In this document: positions 1-7,238 of the stretch, one piece after another | Position numbering within the stretch: position 1 is the first letter of the stretch | Layout of the letters: each line of letters starts with the position of its first letter | Assembly (NCBI RefSeq): GCF_024666595.1 | Contig: NZ_CP088296.1 | Span: forward strand, 1,798,001 to 1,862,000 | Reading direction: 5' to 3' | DNA length: 64,000 nucleotides | From: Sphingomonas sp. J315 | GTDB lineage: Bacteria > Pseudomonadota > Alphaproteobacteria > Sphingomonadales > Sphingomonadaceae | Translations under genes and position numbers: made by a program | Notes under the pieces: model-generated | Seen by the model: only the letters and a program-made list of their open reading frames with translations | The model's database searches: none | What the model was told of the DNA's origin: nothing

Positions 1-2325
1 GCGGAACGCATGGCGGCGCTGGCCGGGGAGAAGGTGGGCGCGACCTTCGGATACGCGACGCGGATGGACACGCGGCGGTCGGCTGCGACGCGGGTCACGG
101 TCGTGACCGAAGGGATTTTCGTCAACCGCATCCAGGTCGACCCCGAGCTGGCCGGAATCAGCGCGGTATTGTTCGACGAGGTCCATGAACGCAGCCTCGA
201 CAGCGATTTCGGGCTGGCGCTGGCGCTGGATGCTCAGGGTGCGTTGCGGCCCGACCTGCGCATCGTGGCGATGTCGGCGACGCTCGACGGCGGACGCTTC
301 TCCGCGCTGATGGACGGCGCGCCGGTGATCGAGAGCGAGGGTCGCAGCTATCCGCTGGAGCTGCGCCATCTTGGCCGCCCGGCCGAGGCGCGGATCGACG
401 AGCCGGTTGCCGCCGCGATCCGCCAGGCTTTGCGCGAGGCTGAGGGCGGCATCCTCGCCTTCCTGCCCGGCGTTGCCGAGATCGAGCGCACCGCCGAGCG
501 GTTGGGCGATGTCCCCGGTGCGGTGGTCTACAAGCTCCATGGCAGCCTCGACCCCGGTGCCCAGCGCGCCGCGATTGCCCCCGATCCGCAGGGGCGGCGC
601 AAGATCGTGCTGGCGACGTCGGTCGCCGAAACCTCGCTGACCCTCGACGGCATCCGCGTCGTCGTCGATTCGGGACTGGCGCGTCGCCCGCGCTATGACC
701 GCGCGGCGGGGATGACGCGGCTGGTGACCGAACGCGCGAGCCAGGCATCGGCGACCCAGCGCGCCGGTCGTGCGGCGCGACAGGGGCCGGGGGTTGCCTA
801 TCGGCTCTGGGAAGCCGCCGCGACAGCGGGGATGCCGCCATACGACCCGCCCGAGATCCTGGAGGCCGATCTGTCGGCGCTGACGCTCGATTGCGCGCTT
901 TGGGGTGTCGCCGATCCGCGTGACCTCAACTGGCTCGACCCGCCGCCGGCCGCCGCCGTGGCCGAGGCACGCGCGCGGCTGACCACGCTCGACGCGCTCG
1001 ACGCCGCTGGCCGCCCCACCGCGCATGGCAAGGCGATCGCCGCGCTCCCGCTCCCGCCCCGGCTCGGCCATATGCTGGTGCGGGCAGGGGAATTGGGGTT
1101 GGCGACCATCGCCGCGCAGGTCGCGGTGCTGCTCGGCGAGCGCGGGCTGGGCGGCCCCGACGCCGACCTCGAAACCCGGATGCGGCGCTGGCGGAGCGAA
1201 CGCGGCCAGCGCGCCGAGGCGGCGTGGAAGCTGGCCGAGCGCTGGGCGAAACTCCTCCCTCTCCCCTCCGGGGAGAGGGCCGGGGATAGGGGCGGTGCCA
1301 TGCCCTCTCCACTACTGCCCCTCTCCCAACCCTCTCCCCGGAGGGGAGAGGGCTTTGATGACGTCGCCCTGTGCATCGCCCTCGCCTTCCCCGACCGGAT
1401 CGCGCGGCGGCGCGACGCATCGGGCGAGACCTGGGCCTCGGCCGGCGGACGCGGGTTCAAGCTCGACCCCGCATCGTCGCTCGCCCGCCACGAATGGCTT
1501 GCGGTCGCCGAAACCCAGGGGATGGCAGCGGGCGCGCGCATCCTGTCCGCCGCCCCGCTCGACCCCGCGCAGATCGAGACCCTGTTCGCCGATCGCATCG
1601 AAACGCGCCGCCATGTCCGCTTCGACCCCGCCACCGGGCGGGTCGAGGCCATGCGCGAACGGCGGCTGGGCGCGATCCGCCTGTCCAGTGGCCTCGACAC
1701 TAGCGCCGACCCGGACGAGGTCGCCGCCGCCCTGCTTGAAGGAGTGCGCGCGCATGGCCTGGCGCTGCTCCCCTGGTCCGACACCGCGCGGGCGCTGCGC
1801 ACCCGCGCCGCCTATGCCGGGTTGGAGCCGCTCTCGGACGCCGCGCTGATCGCCGATCTCGATGACTGGCTCCCCCGGCTGCTGACGGGCAAACGCCGCC
1901 TCGACGCCGTGTCGGCAGAGGGGCTGACCCAAGCGTTACAGAACCGCATCGGCTGGGACGGGCAAAAGACGCTCGACCGCCTCGCCCCCGCGCGGCTCGA
2001 AACCCCCGCCGGGTCGAGCCATGCGATCGATTATGCGGCGGAGGGCGGCCCGACGGTCGAGGTGCGGGTGCAGGCGCTGTTCGGCCTTGCGACGCACCCG
2101 ATGCTCGGCGACGGCACGCCGCTGGTCCTGTCGCTCACCTCCCCCGCCGGTCGCCCGATCCAGACGACCCGCGACCTGCCCGGTTTCTGGAAGGGCAGCT
2201 GGGCCGACGTCGCCAAGGAGATGCGAGGCCGCTACCCCCGCCACCCCTGGCCCGACGATCCCGCCGCCGCCAATGCGACGCTGCGCACCAAAAATGCAGA
2301 TGCACGGCGCAGCGGTTCGCGATAA
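1..2325 (+). CDS. hrpB: ATP-dependent DEAH-box helicase HrpB, 5'-truncated by window edge
   Basis: DExH-box RNA helicase-like ATPase of the HrpB family. The reading frame is open from base 1, so the start and Walker A region lie upstream. Visible motifs are DEVH (in LFDEVHERSLDSD), the SATLD motif III, the motif VI region QRAGRAARQGPG, and a typical HrpB C-terminal domain ending near RHPWPDDP. The ATG at base 10 is internal and is not the true start. Codons at about 1257-1352 encode an extra Pro/Ser/Arg-rich segment (starting LPLPSGERAG) that is exactly a palindromic repeat element inserted in frame between two otherwise normal HrpB segments. Cellular role in alphaproteobacteria is poorly defined. 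Family assignment is secure. Confidence 0.95.
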   Translation, partial: AERMAALAGEKVGATFGYATRMDTRRSAATRVTVVTEGIFVNRIQVDPELAGISAVLFDEVHERSLDSDFGLALALDAQGALRPDLRIVAMSATLDGGRFSALMDGAPVIESEGRSYPLELRHLGRPAEARIDEPVAAAIRQALREAEGGILAFLPGVAEIERTAERLGDVPGAVVYKLHGSLDPGAQRAAIAPDPQGRRKIVLATSVAETSLTLDGIRVVVDSGLARRPRYDRAAGMTRLVTERASQASATQRAGRAARQGPGVAYRLWEAAATAGMPPYDPPEILEADLSALTLDCALWGVADPRDLNWLDPPPAAAVAEARARLTTLDALDAAGRPTAHGKAIAALPLPPRLGHMLVRAGELGLATIAAQVAVLLGERGLGGPDADLETRMRRWRSERGQRAEAAWKLAERWAKLLPLPSGERAGDRGGAMPSPLLPLSQPSPRRGEGFDDVALCIALAFPDRIARRRDASGETWASAGGRGFKLDPASSLARHEWLAVAETQGMAAGARILSAAPLDPAQIETLFADRIETRRHVRFDPATGRVEAMRERRLGAIRLSSGLDTSADPDEVAAALLEGVRAHGLALLPWSDTARALRTRAAYAGLEPLSDAALIADLDDWLPRLLTGKRRLDAVSAEGLTQALQNRIGWDGQKTLDRLAPARLETPAGSSHAIDYAAEGGPTVEVRVQALFGLATHPMLGDGTPLVLSLTSPAGRPIQTTRDLPGFWKGSWADVAKEMRGRYPRHPWPDDPAAANATLRTKNADARRSGSR
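1257..1352. repeat. Double-palindrome repeat element inserted in frame in hrpB
   Basis: Two perfect hairpins face each other: CCCTCTCCCC/GGGGAGAGGG with loop TCC at 1257-1279, and the same 10-bp stem with loop GGA at 1330-1352. The two loops are reverse complements, so the arms can also pair with each other. The element is 96 bp, exactly 32 codons, so the hrpB frame survives. It has the same architecture as the elements at 15878-15986 and 63162-63257. No transposase is nearby, which suggests a non-autonomous REP- or MITE-like element (inference). Confidence 0.85.
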
Positions 2326-2335
2326 AGAGCGCGTC

Positions 2336-2618
2336 ATGGCAAGCGCACGCATCTATCAACGCCCCAAGAACGCGATGCAGTCGGGTCGCGCCCGCACCGA
2401 CCGCTGGGTGCTCGAATTCAGAATCGACCGACAAGCAGCGCCCCGACCCGCTGACCGGCTGGGCCGGATCGGGCGACACGCGCGCGCAGCTGCGGCTGAA
2501 CTTCCCGACGCTGGAGGCGGCGCAGGATTATGCGAAGCGCGAAGGAATCGACGCGCATGTCGTCCCGGCGCCGGTAAAGACGCTCAAGCTCCAGGCCTAC
2601 GCCGACAATTTTCGCTGA
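2336..2618 (+). pseudogene. NADH dehydrogenase complex I accessory subunit (NDUFS4/ETC_C1 type), frameshifted
   Basis: The first 28 codons (MASARIYQRPKNAMQSGRAR..., ending VLEF at about 2419) and the segment from about 2427 (TDKQRPDPLTGWAGSGDTRA... to LKLQAYADNFR, stop 2616-2618) together make one short complex I subunit of about 94 residues, the alphaproteobacterial counterpart of mitochondrial NDUFS4. They lie in different frames. Seven bases (2420-2426) sit where six would keep the frame, so one extra base is present. If real, the protein is truncated soon after residue 28; if a sequencing error, the gene is intact. The stop is just before the convergent Nudix gene. Product identity is from recalled family sequence, not a search. 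Confidence 0.8.
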
Positions 2619-2621
2619 GGC

Positions 2622-3155
2622 TCAGGGAAGCAGGCTGCTTCCCAACGCCAGTAACAGCTTCACGTCGATCGCCACGCCGCGTGCGCGGCAACCCGCGACA
2701 TAAGCCGGGACGTCCGCCAGCTTGACGCGGTGGACGATGATATTCTCGCCTTCCACCCCACCGCCGTCGCTCACCCGCGTCAGGCCATGCGCGCGGACCA
2801 AAGTGAAACTCTCGCTGACCATGCCGGGCGACGAGAAGAACTCCCCCAGCGATTCGACCCGCGCCGCGCGATAGCCGGTCTCTTCCTCCAGTTCGCGGGC
2901 GGCGGCGATCTCGACCGCCTCATCGTCGCCGCCATCGCCGATCAGCCCGGCGGGCAGCTCGAGGCAGTTGCGGCCGAGCGGCACGCGATATTGCTCGACC
3001 AGCAGCAGATGCCCGTCGTCATCCACCGCGACGATCACCGCCGCGCGAATCCCGCGGGCGCGGGCGACATATTCCCAGCGGCCCTGGCGTTTCGCCGTGA
3101 TGAACTTGCCCTGCCAGACCGTCTCGACCGGCGCGTCGCTGTCGGGAAAGCTCAC
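2622..3155 (-). CDS. Nudix hydrolase, ADP-ribose pyrophosphatase type
   Basis: 177-residue Nudix protein. The full Nudix box is present: G-x5-E-x7-RELEEETGY, starting at GDGGDDEAVE in the middle of the protein, so metal-binding and catalytic Glu residues are intact. Overall layout (N-terminal strand pair, VEQYRVPLGRNCLELPAGLIGD before the box) matches ADP-ribose or nucleoside-diphosphate-sugar pyrophosphatases. Substrate is inferred only. It is the last gene of the minus-strand lemA/TPM operon; its start overlaps the preceding TPM gene by 4 bases (ATGA), indicating translational coupling. Confidence 0.88.
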   Translation of the reverse strand: MSFPDSDAPVETVWQGKFITAKRQGRWEYVARARGIRAAVIVAVDDDGHLLLVEQYRVPLGRNCLELPAGLIGDGGDDEAVEIAAARELEEETGYRAARVESLGEFFSSPGMVSESFTLVRAHGLTRVSDGGGVEGENIIVHRVKLADVPAYVAGCRARGVAIDVKLLLALGSSLLP

Positions 3156-3832
3156 AGCTCGATCAGCCGGTCGGGCAGCTCGTTCTGGTCAGTCGCGGTT
3201 TTGGGGAAGTGCGTGGTCAGCACCGCGCCGATCCGCGTCACCGCATCGGCCATGCCGCCCGCCGGGTCGCCGGCGCGCACCTTGTCGACCAGCGCGACCA
3301 TCGCCTCGCCCCACACGCCTTCCTCGACCTTGGCCAGGATCGCTTCATCCGCGACGATCTCGGCGCGGTGTTCGGCAAGGCTGACATAGAGCAGCACGCC
3401 GACACGCGCGGCAGTGCGCTTTTCGGCGCTCGCCTTGAAGAACTGCACCGCGCGCCGCCGCACCCGCCGTCCGCGCACCGCTCCGGGGATCAGCACCCCG
3501 CGCATCGGCAACGCCTCGAAGCCGAAGCGCACGCCTAGGAAGACCAGCGCCTGAACCACCACCAGCAGCGCCAGCTGAAGATGCCGCTCCGCCTCCCCCC
3601 AACCGCCGGTGAACAACGCGAGCTTGGCGTCGAGCAGGTCGGGGAAGAAGGCGAACAGACCCAAGGCCGCCAGCATCGCCGCGCCGGCATAGTAAAGCGA
3701 GACATCGTGATAATGATCCGACCAGTCGGTGACAATTGTCACGATCTCGCCATCGGTACCGCGCTCAGCCTCCGCCACCGCAGCGGTGACGCGGGCATGT
3801 TCTTCAGCTGTAAAACGCCGTGCCATCACCAT
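3152..3832 (-). CDS. TPM-domain membrane protein (third TPM paralog of the cluster)
   Basis: 226 residues. An N-terminal stretch (residues about 1-40, RFTAEEHARVTAAVAEAERGTDGEIVTIV) resembles the start of TPM domains. Two hydrophobic segments follow (about residues 47-70 and 85-103), then a soluble region with VGVLLYVSLAEHRAEIVADE and KVRAGDPAGGMADAVTRIGAVL, typical of TPM-domain C-termini. The fold is therefore a TPM domain interrupted by a transmembrane hairpin. TPM proteins are linked to membrane-protein or photosystem repair in other organisms; the function here is unknown. Overlaps the upstream TPM gene by 7 bases and the downstream Nudix gene by 4. Confidence 0.75.
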   Translation of the reverse strand: MVMARRFTAEEHARVTAAVAEAERGTDGEIVTIVTDWSDHYHDVSLYYAGAAMLAALGLFAFFPDLLDAKLALFTGGWGEAERHLQLALLVVVQALVFLGVRFGFEALPMRGVLIPGAVRGRRVRRRAVQFFKASAEKRTAARVGVLLYVSLAEHRAEIVADEAILAKVEEGVWGEAMVALVDKVRAGDPAGGMADAVTRIGAVLTTHFPKTATDQNELPDRLIEL

Positions 3833-4638
3833 CCCCCCGATGCGCCGCCGCCACCGAAACCGCCACCGCCGCCGGAAAAACCTCCCCCGCCGCCAAAGCC
3901 GCCTCCACCACCCCAGGAGGAGCCACCGCCTCCGCCCCAGGACGATCCGCCGCCGCTACCCCAGCCGGGTCCCCAGATCACCACCGGCGCGCGGCCACGG
4001 CGATATTTCTTGCCGCGCGCCGCGCCGATGATGATCGGCAGCACGACGAAGATCAGGATCGCGAGCCAGAAGATCAGCACGATCAGGCCCGCGCCGTCTT
4101 TCTTGCGCGACTTGCCGCTGTCGATTAGCTGCTTGGCGCGCGCCTCAGCGGCTTCGAGCGGGAGCTTGAGTTGTTCGTTGATCGCGGTTGCGCCCGCCAT
4201 GATCCCGCCGGGCATGTCCCCATCCCTGAAGCGTGGGATGATCGTGTCGCGGACGATCATCCCCGACAGCGCGTCGGTCATGATCGGCTCAAGGCCATAG
4301 CCGACCTCGATCCGCACCTTGCGCTCATTGGGCGCGACCAGCAGGATGATGCCGTTGTCGGCATCCTTCTGCCCGATCTGCCACGTGCGCCCGAGCTTGT
4401 AGCCGAAATCCTCGATCGGATAGCCTTGAAGGTCCGGCACCGTGGCGACCACCAGCTGACGCCCGGTCGCCTTCTCGGTCGCGTCCGACATCGCGGTCAG
4501 CTCAGCCTCCTGTGCGGGGCTCAGCAGATTCGCCGCATCTACGACCCGCCCGGTCAGCTTGGGAAAATTCTGCGCCGATGCCGCCTGCCCCGCAAAGGCG
4601 GCGAGCAACAGGGCGAGAAGAAGGTGCATCAGCCTCAT
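3826..4638 (-). CDS. TPM-domain protein with signal peptide, membrane anchor and Gly/Ser-rich tail (YgcG-like)
   Basis: 270 residues. Residues 1-22 form a cleavable signal peptide (LLLALLLAAFAGQAASA). The periplasmic TPM domain (about 27-150) starts FPKLTGRVVDAANLLSPAQE and contains VRIEVGYGLEPIMTDALSG and TIIPRFRDGDMPGGI. One transmembrane helix lies near residues 190-210 (IVLIFWLAILIFVVLPIII), followed by a basic patch and a cytoplasmic tail almost entirely Gly, Ser and Trp. This is the architecture of YgcG-type proteins, often encoded next to lemA. Starts in a 4-base overlap with the preceding TPM lipoprotein gene. Confidence 0.88.
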   Translation of the reverse strand: MRLMHLLLALLLAAFAGQAASAQNFPKLTGRVVDAANLLSPAQEAELTAMSDATEKATGRQLVVATVPDLQGYPIEDFGYKLGRTWQIGQKDADNGIILLVAPNERKVRIEVGYGLEPIMTDALSGMIVRDTIIPRFRDGDMPGGIMAGATAINEQLKLPLEAAEARAKQLIDSGKSRKKDGAGLIVLIFWLAILIFVVLPIIIGAARGKKYRRGRAPVVIWGPGWGSGGGSSWGGGGGSSWGGGGGFGGGGGFSGGGGGFGGGGASGGW

Positions 4639-5144
4639 GGCGTTGCTCCGGGTACATTGATTTCACGGATGATCGCGGCGCTTCCGGCTAGAATGGCCCC
4701 GGACATGTTGCCCGATCGGATGCGCGGAATGATCGTGCGGGTGATAATCGCCTTTGCCTCTTCGTCGCGTAGCACGCCTTCGAGGCCATAGCCGACCTCG
4801 ATCCGCACCTGACGTTCATTGGGCGCGACGATCAGCATGACGCCGTCATCGACATCCACCCTACCGATACCCCATTTGCGACCCAGCTCCACACCGACGT
4901 CCTCGATCTTGCGGCCGTGCAGCGTCGGCAAGGTTACGACGACGAACTGGCCGCGCGTTGCGCGCTCGGTGGTCTGCAACGCACGGTCGAGCAGCGCCTC
5001 CTTGTCCGGCGACAGCAGGTCCGCCGCATCGACAACCCGCCCCGTCAGCGCGGGCAATGTCGGCGACGCATCCGGCGTCGACCCCGACCCTGCCGTCCCG
5101 CACCCGGCGAGGAGCAGGAGCGGCAGAAGGCGGTGCGCGATCAG
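4635..5144 (-). CDS. TPM-domain lipoprotein, probable CTG start
   Basis: TPM domain clear from LPALTGRVVDAADLLSPDKE through VRIEVGYGLEGVLRDEEAK to TIIPRIRSGNMSGAILAG. The first ATG/GTG/TTG in frame (TTG at 5057) would remove a good lipoprotein signal: upstream codons read HRLLPLLLLAGC, with lipobox LAGC. The only sensible start is CTG at 5142-5144, whose last two bases are the first two of the lemA stop (CTGA in place of the usual ATGA overlap), giving 169 residues. Exported, lipid-anchored domain; probable partner of LemA and the adjacent TPM proteins. Start choice is inference; the domain is secure. Confidence 0.8.
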   Translation of the reverse strand: MIAHRLLPLLLLAGCGTAGSGSTPDASPTLPALTGRVVDAADLLSPDKEALLDRALQTTERATRGQFVVVTLPTLHGRKIEDVGVELGRKWGIGRVDVDDGVMLIVAPNERQVRIEVGYGLEGVLRDEEAKAIITRTIIPRIRSGNMSGAILAGSAAIIREINVPGATP

Positions 5145-5725
5145 TTGCTGTTCCCGAAGTCCACCTTGGGCGCGGTGTCGGCGCCCGGCGTGGTCGCCTG
5201 GAACGGGGCCATCGGCTTGGCACCGTAGAAGATCTTGGCGCCGATCGCGTCGGGGAAGGTGCGGATGGTGGTGTTATAGCTCTGCACCGCCTCGTTATAA
5301 TCGCGGCGGGCGATGCCGATGCGGTTCTCCGTCCCCTCCAGTTGGCTCATCAGCGTCGCGTAATTGGCCTGGCTCTTGAGCTCGGGATAGGCCTCCTGCA
5401 GCCGCTGAAGCGACAGGGTCACGCCGGCCTGCACGCGGTCATAGGCGGCGAGCTTGGCGGGATCGGTCAGGTCGGCGTCGCTGACGCGCACCTGAGTCGC
5501 GGCGGCGCGCGCCTGCGTCACCTCGGTCAGGATCGCCTTTTCCTGTGCGCCCGCCGCGCGGACGGTGGAGACGAGATTGGGGATCAGGTCAGCGCGCCGC
5601 TGATATTGATTCTGCACCTCGGCCCATTTTGCCTTGGCAGTTTCTTCGGCGGTCGGAACGCTGTTGAGCCCGCAGGCGGACAGCATGGCCGCGGCAACCA
5701 GCGCGGCAACCAGACGAAGCTTCAT
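5141..5725 (-). CDS. lemA: LemA family lipoprotein
   Basis: 194 residues from the ATG at 5725. The N-terminus has a lipoprotein signal (VAAAMLSACG, lipobox LSAC). The mature part is the LemA helical domain: QNQYQRRADLIPNLVSTVRA, ALLTEVTQARA-like helix, then NYATLMSQLEGTENRIGIAR and YNEAVQSYNTTIRTFPDAIG, all LemA hallmarks. LemA proteins are extracytoplasmic helical-bundle proteins of unclear function commonly encoded next to TPM/YgcG proteins, as here. A longer reading from 5851 exists, but it adds a non-hydrophobic leader ahead of the signal peptide and is unlikely. First gene of a five-gene operon running to 2622. Confidence 0.92.
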   Translation of the reverse strand: MKLRLVAALVAAAMLSACGLNSVPTAEETAKAKWAEVQNQYQRRADLIPNLVSTVRAAGAQEKAILTEVTQARAAATQVRVSDADLTDPAKLAAYDRVQAGVTLSLQRLQEAYPELKSQANYATLMSQLEGTENRIGIARRDYNEAVQSYNTTIRTFPDAIGAKIFYGAKPMAPFQATTPGADTAPKVDFGNSN

Positions 5726-5745
5726 CGCGGTGAATCCCTCATAGT

Positions 5746-5765
5746 GTGTCGCATCCATACGACAC
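5746..5765. promoter_or_regulatory. Inverted repeat in the lemA leader
   Basis: GTGTCG-8 bases-CGACAC, a perfect 6-bp dyad 20 bases upstream of the lemA ATG, in the 143-bp divergent region between lemA and mscL. Position suggests an operator or a leader hairpin; no regulator can be named. Confidence 0.35.
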
Positions 5766-5868
5766 CGCACATTTAGGGGGCGCTCGGGTAGTGCGCAATG
5801 GAAACCGGAAATTTGCAGCGGAGCGAGGCGTTGGCTAGCCTCACCACGCACTCAAAGGGGGATCGCCC

Positions 5869-6303
5869 ATGCTCAACGAATTCAAGGCCTTCATTGCGCG
5901 CGGCAATGTGCTCGACCTCGCCGTCGCAGTGATCATCGGTGCCGCGTTCGGCAAGATCGTGACGTCGTTGACCGAGGACATCATCATGCCGGTAATCGGC
6001 AGGATTTTTGGCGGCCTCGATTTCTCCAGCTACTTTCTGGTGCTGGGCGACGTCCCCGAGAACCTTCAGGGATCGACCGACTATGCCGCACTGAAGAAGG
6101 CAGGCGTCCCGCTGTTCGGCTATGGCGAGTTCGTGACCCAGGCGGTGAATTTTCTCATCATCGCCTTCATCATCTTCCTGCTGATCCGCGCGGTGAACCG
6201 CATCGTGCCGAAGCCCGAAGCGGCGGCGCCGAGCGATCCGGCCGACGTGGTGCTGCTGCGTGAGATCAGGGACGAACTGCGCAAGCGGAACGAAAGCGCT
6301 TGA
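5869..6303 (+). CDS. mscL: Large-conductance mechanosensitive channel MscL
   Basis: 144 residues, normal MscL length. Starts [29 protein letters not shown], the amphipathic N-helix and first transmembrane helix that line the pore. The periplasmic loop is followed by the second helix ([20 protein letters not shown]) and a C-terminal cytoplasmic bundle ([12 protein letters not shown]). Acts in the inner membrane as an emergency valve under hypo-osmotic shock. AAAGGGGG precedes the ATG at a suitable distance. Transcribed away from lemA. Confidence 0.97.
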   Translation: MLNEFKAFIARGNVLDLAVAVIIGAAFGKIVTSLTEDIIMPVIGRIFGGLDFSSYFLVLGDVPENLQGSTDYAALKKAGVPLFGYGEFVTQAVNFLIIAFIIFLLIRAVNRIVPKPEAAAPSDPADVVLLREIRDELRKRNESA

Positions 6304-6334
6304 GTTGAGGAGGCACCGTCAGGCGCCAAGAAAA

Positions 6335-6766
6335 TTAGGCCGCCGCTAGATCCTCGGCGGTGGCATCCGCCAGACTGGTCCCGTCGAGGATGCGTGCGGT
6401 TTCGTCGCGTACCCGCGCCATGGCATGACGGATCGCGCACGCCGCCTCGTCCTTGCAGTCGAGGCAAGGGCGATAGGCGGTGCGGCTGACGCATGGCACC
6501 AGCGCCAGCGGCCCTTCGATCACCCGGATGATCTCGCCCAGCGAGATCAGGTGGTTGGCACGCGCGAGCCGGTAGCCGCCCATCTTGCCGCGCGTCGACA
6601 GGATGAACCCTGCTTCACGCAGATCGGCCAGGATCAGTTCGAGAAACTTGCGCGGCACATTCGCTTCGGCGGCGATCCGCGTCATCGGCGTCGGCGCGCC
6701 ATCCCGCGGCTGCTTCGCCAGAAACAGCATGGCGCGCAGGGCATAGCGAGAGCGCTGAGTCAGCAT
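6335..6766 (-). CDS. Rrf2 family transcriptional regulator
   Basis: 143 residues. N-terminal winged helix-turn-helix (LTQRSRYALRAMLFLAKQP, then VPRKFLELILADLREAGFI and the wing STRGKMGGYRLAR) is the Rrf2 signature. A cluster of four cysteines, PCVSRTAYRPCLDCKDEAAC, resembles the iron-sulfur-binding cysteines of IscR/RsrR/NsrR-like members, so a redox- or Fe-S-sensing role is plausible. The gene stands alone between mscL and ssrA; its target is not evident from context. Confidence 0.9.
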   Translation of the reverse strand: MLTQRSRYALRAMLFLAKQPRDGAPTPMTRIAAEANVPRKFLELILADLREAGFILSTRGKMGGYRLARANHLISLGEIIRVIEGPLALVPCVSRTAYRPCLDCKDEAACAIRHAMARVRDETARILDGTSLADATAEDLAAA

Positions 6767-6884
6767 GGCATGCTCTTTGCGCGCGGTTTATGGCGATGGG
6801 AAGGCCAAATCCCATCGTTCTTGTTAGATTTCGGCACCGACCCGCGCCAGAACCCGCTCTTTTCAATCGGATTTGGCGTCCCTA

Positions 6885-7155
6885 TATCGGTGAGGCCGGG
6901 TTCGCCCGGCTATGACGATAAATTGTGGCGTGCAATAGACGCAGCGGACCCGGGGGCAGTACCCGGCGGCTCCACCAGAAATGGTGGCTTTCTGGAGACC
7001 GTTTCTGACGGGGCCGAACCAGGATCGACGTGTGTTGAAAAGCGTTTCTTTCGTTCGGAATGGGACCACCGCGACGGCCCATACACACAAGTGCCAACGA
7101 TAACGAAGCACTCGCTATTGCGGCCTAACCCCAAGTCCTAACGGACTAAGGTTAG
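6885..7155 (+). ncRNA. ssrA: Transfer-messenger RNA, circularly permuted two-piece form (alpha_tmRNA)
   Basis: The acceptor piece comes first and ends GGCUCC-A-CCA at 6977. A T-arm (CCGGG, 7-base loop, CCCGG) precedes it and a GCCGGG-UUCG-CCCGGC hairpin lies at 6895-6910. After a 32-base internal spacer (6978-7009) the coding piece starts GGGGCC at 7010. GGGGCC pairs with GGCUCC, including G3-U70, the alanine identity element. The tag frame at 7093-7128 reads ANDNEALAIAA then TAA, an alphaproteobacterial-type degradation tag. A hairpin (TAACC..AGTCC/GGACT..GGTTA) follows the tag. Ends are approximate. Rescues stalled ribosomes with SmpB. Confidence 0.95.
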
Positions 7156-7176
7156 ACTAAAATGCGCGGTTGGACC

Positions 7177-7232
7177 GCACCGGGCAACAGAAGCGGATTC
7201 CAGCGGTACGGGGAGCACCGGGCAACAGAAGC
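7177..7232. repeat. Short direct repeat and hairpin just 3' of ssrA
   Basis: GCACCGGGCAACAGAAGC occurs at 7177-7194 and again at 7215-7232, 38 bases apart. The second copy is flanked by GGGGAGC and GCTCCCC (7210-7216 and 7231-7237), making a perfect 7-bp hairpin just past the stop of the convergent hydrolase gene. It may act as a terminator or be a remnant of an insertion at the tmRNA gene. Confidence 0.6.
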
Positions 7233-7238
7233 TCCCCA

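Noticed and set aside
5726..5851. An upstream start for LemA
   Set aside because: It would put 42 non-hydrophobic residues before a clear lipoprotein signal peptide.
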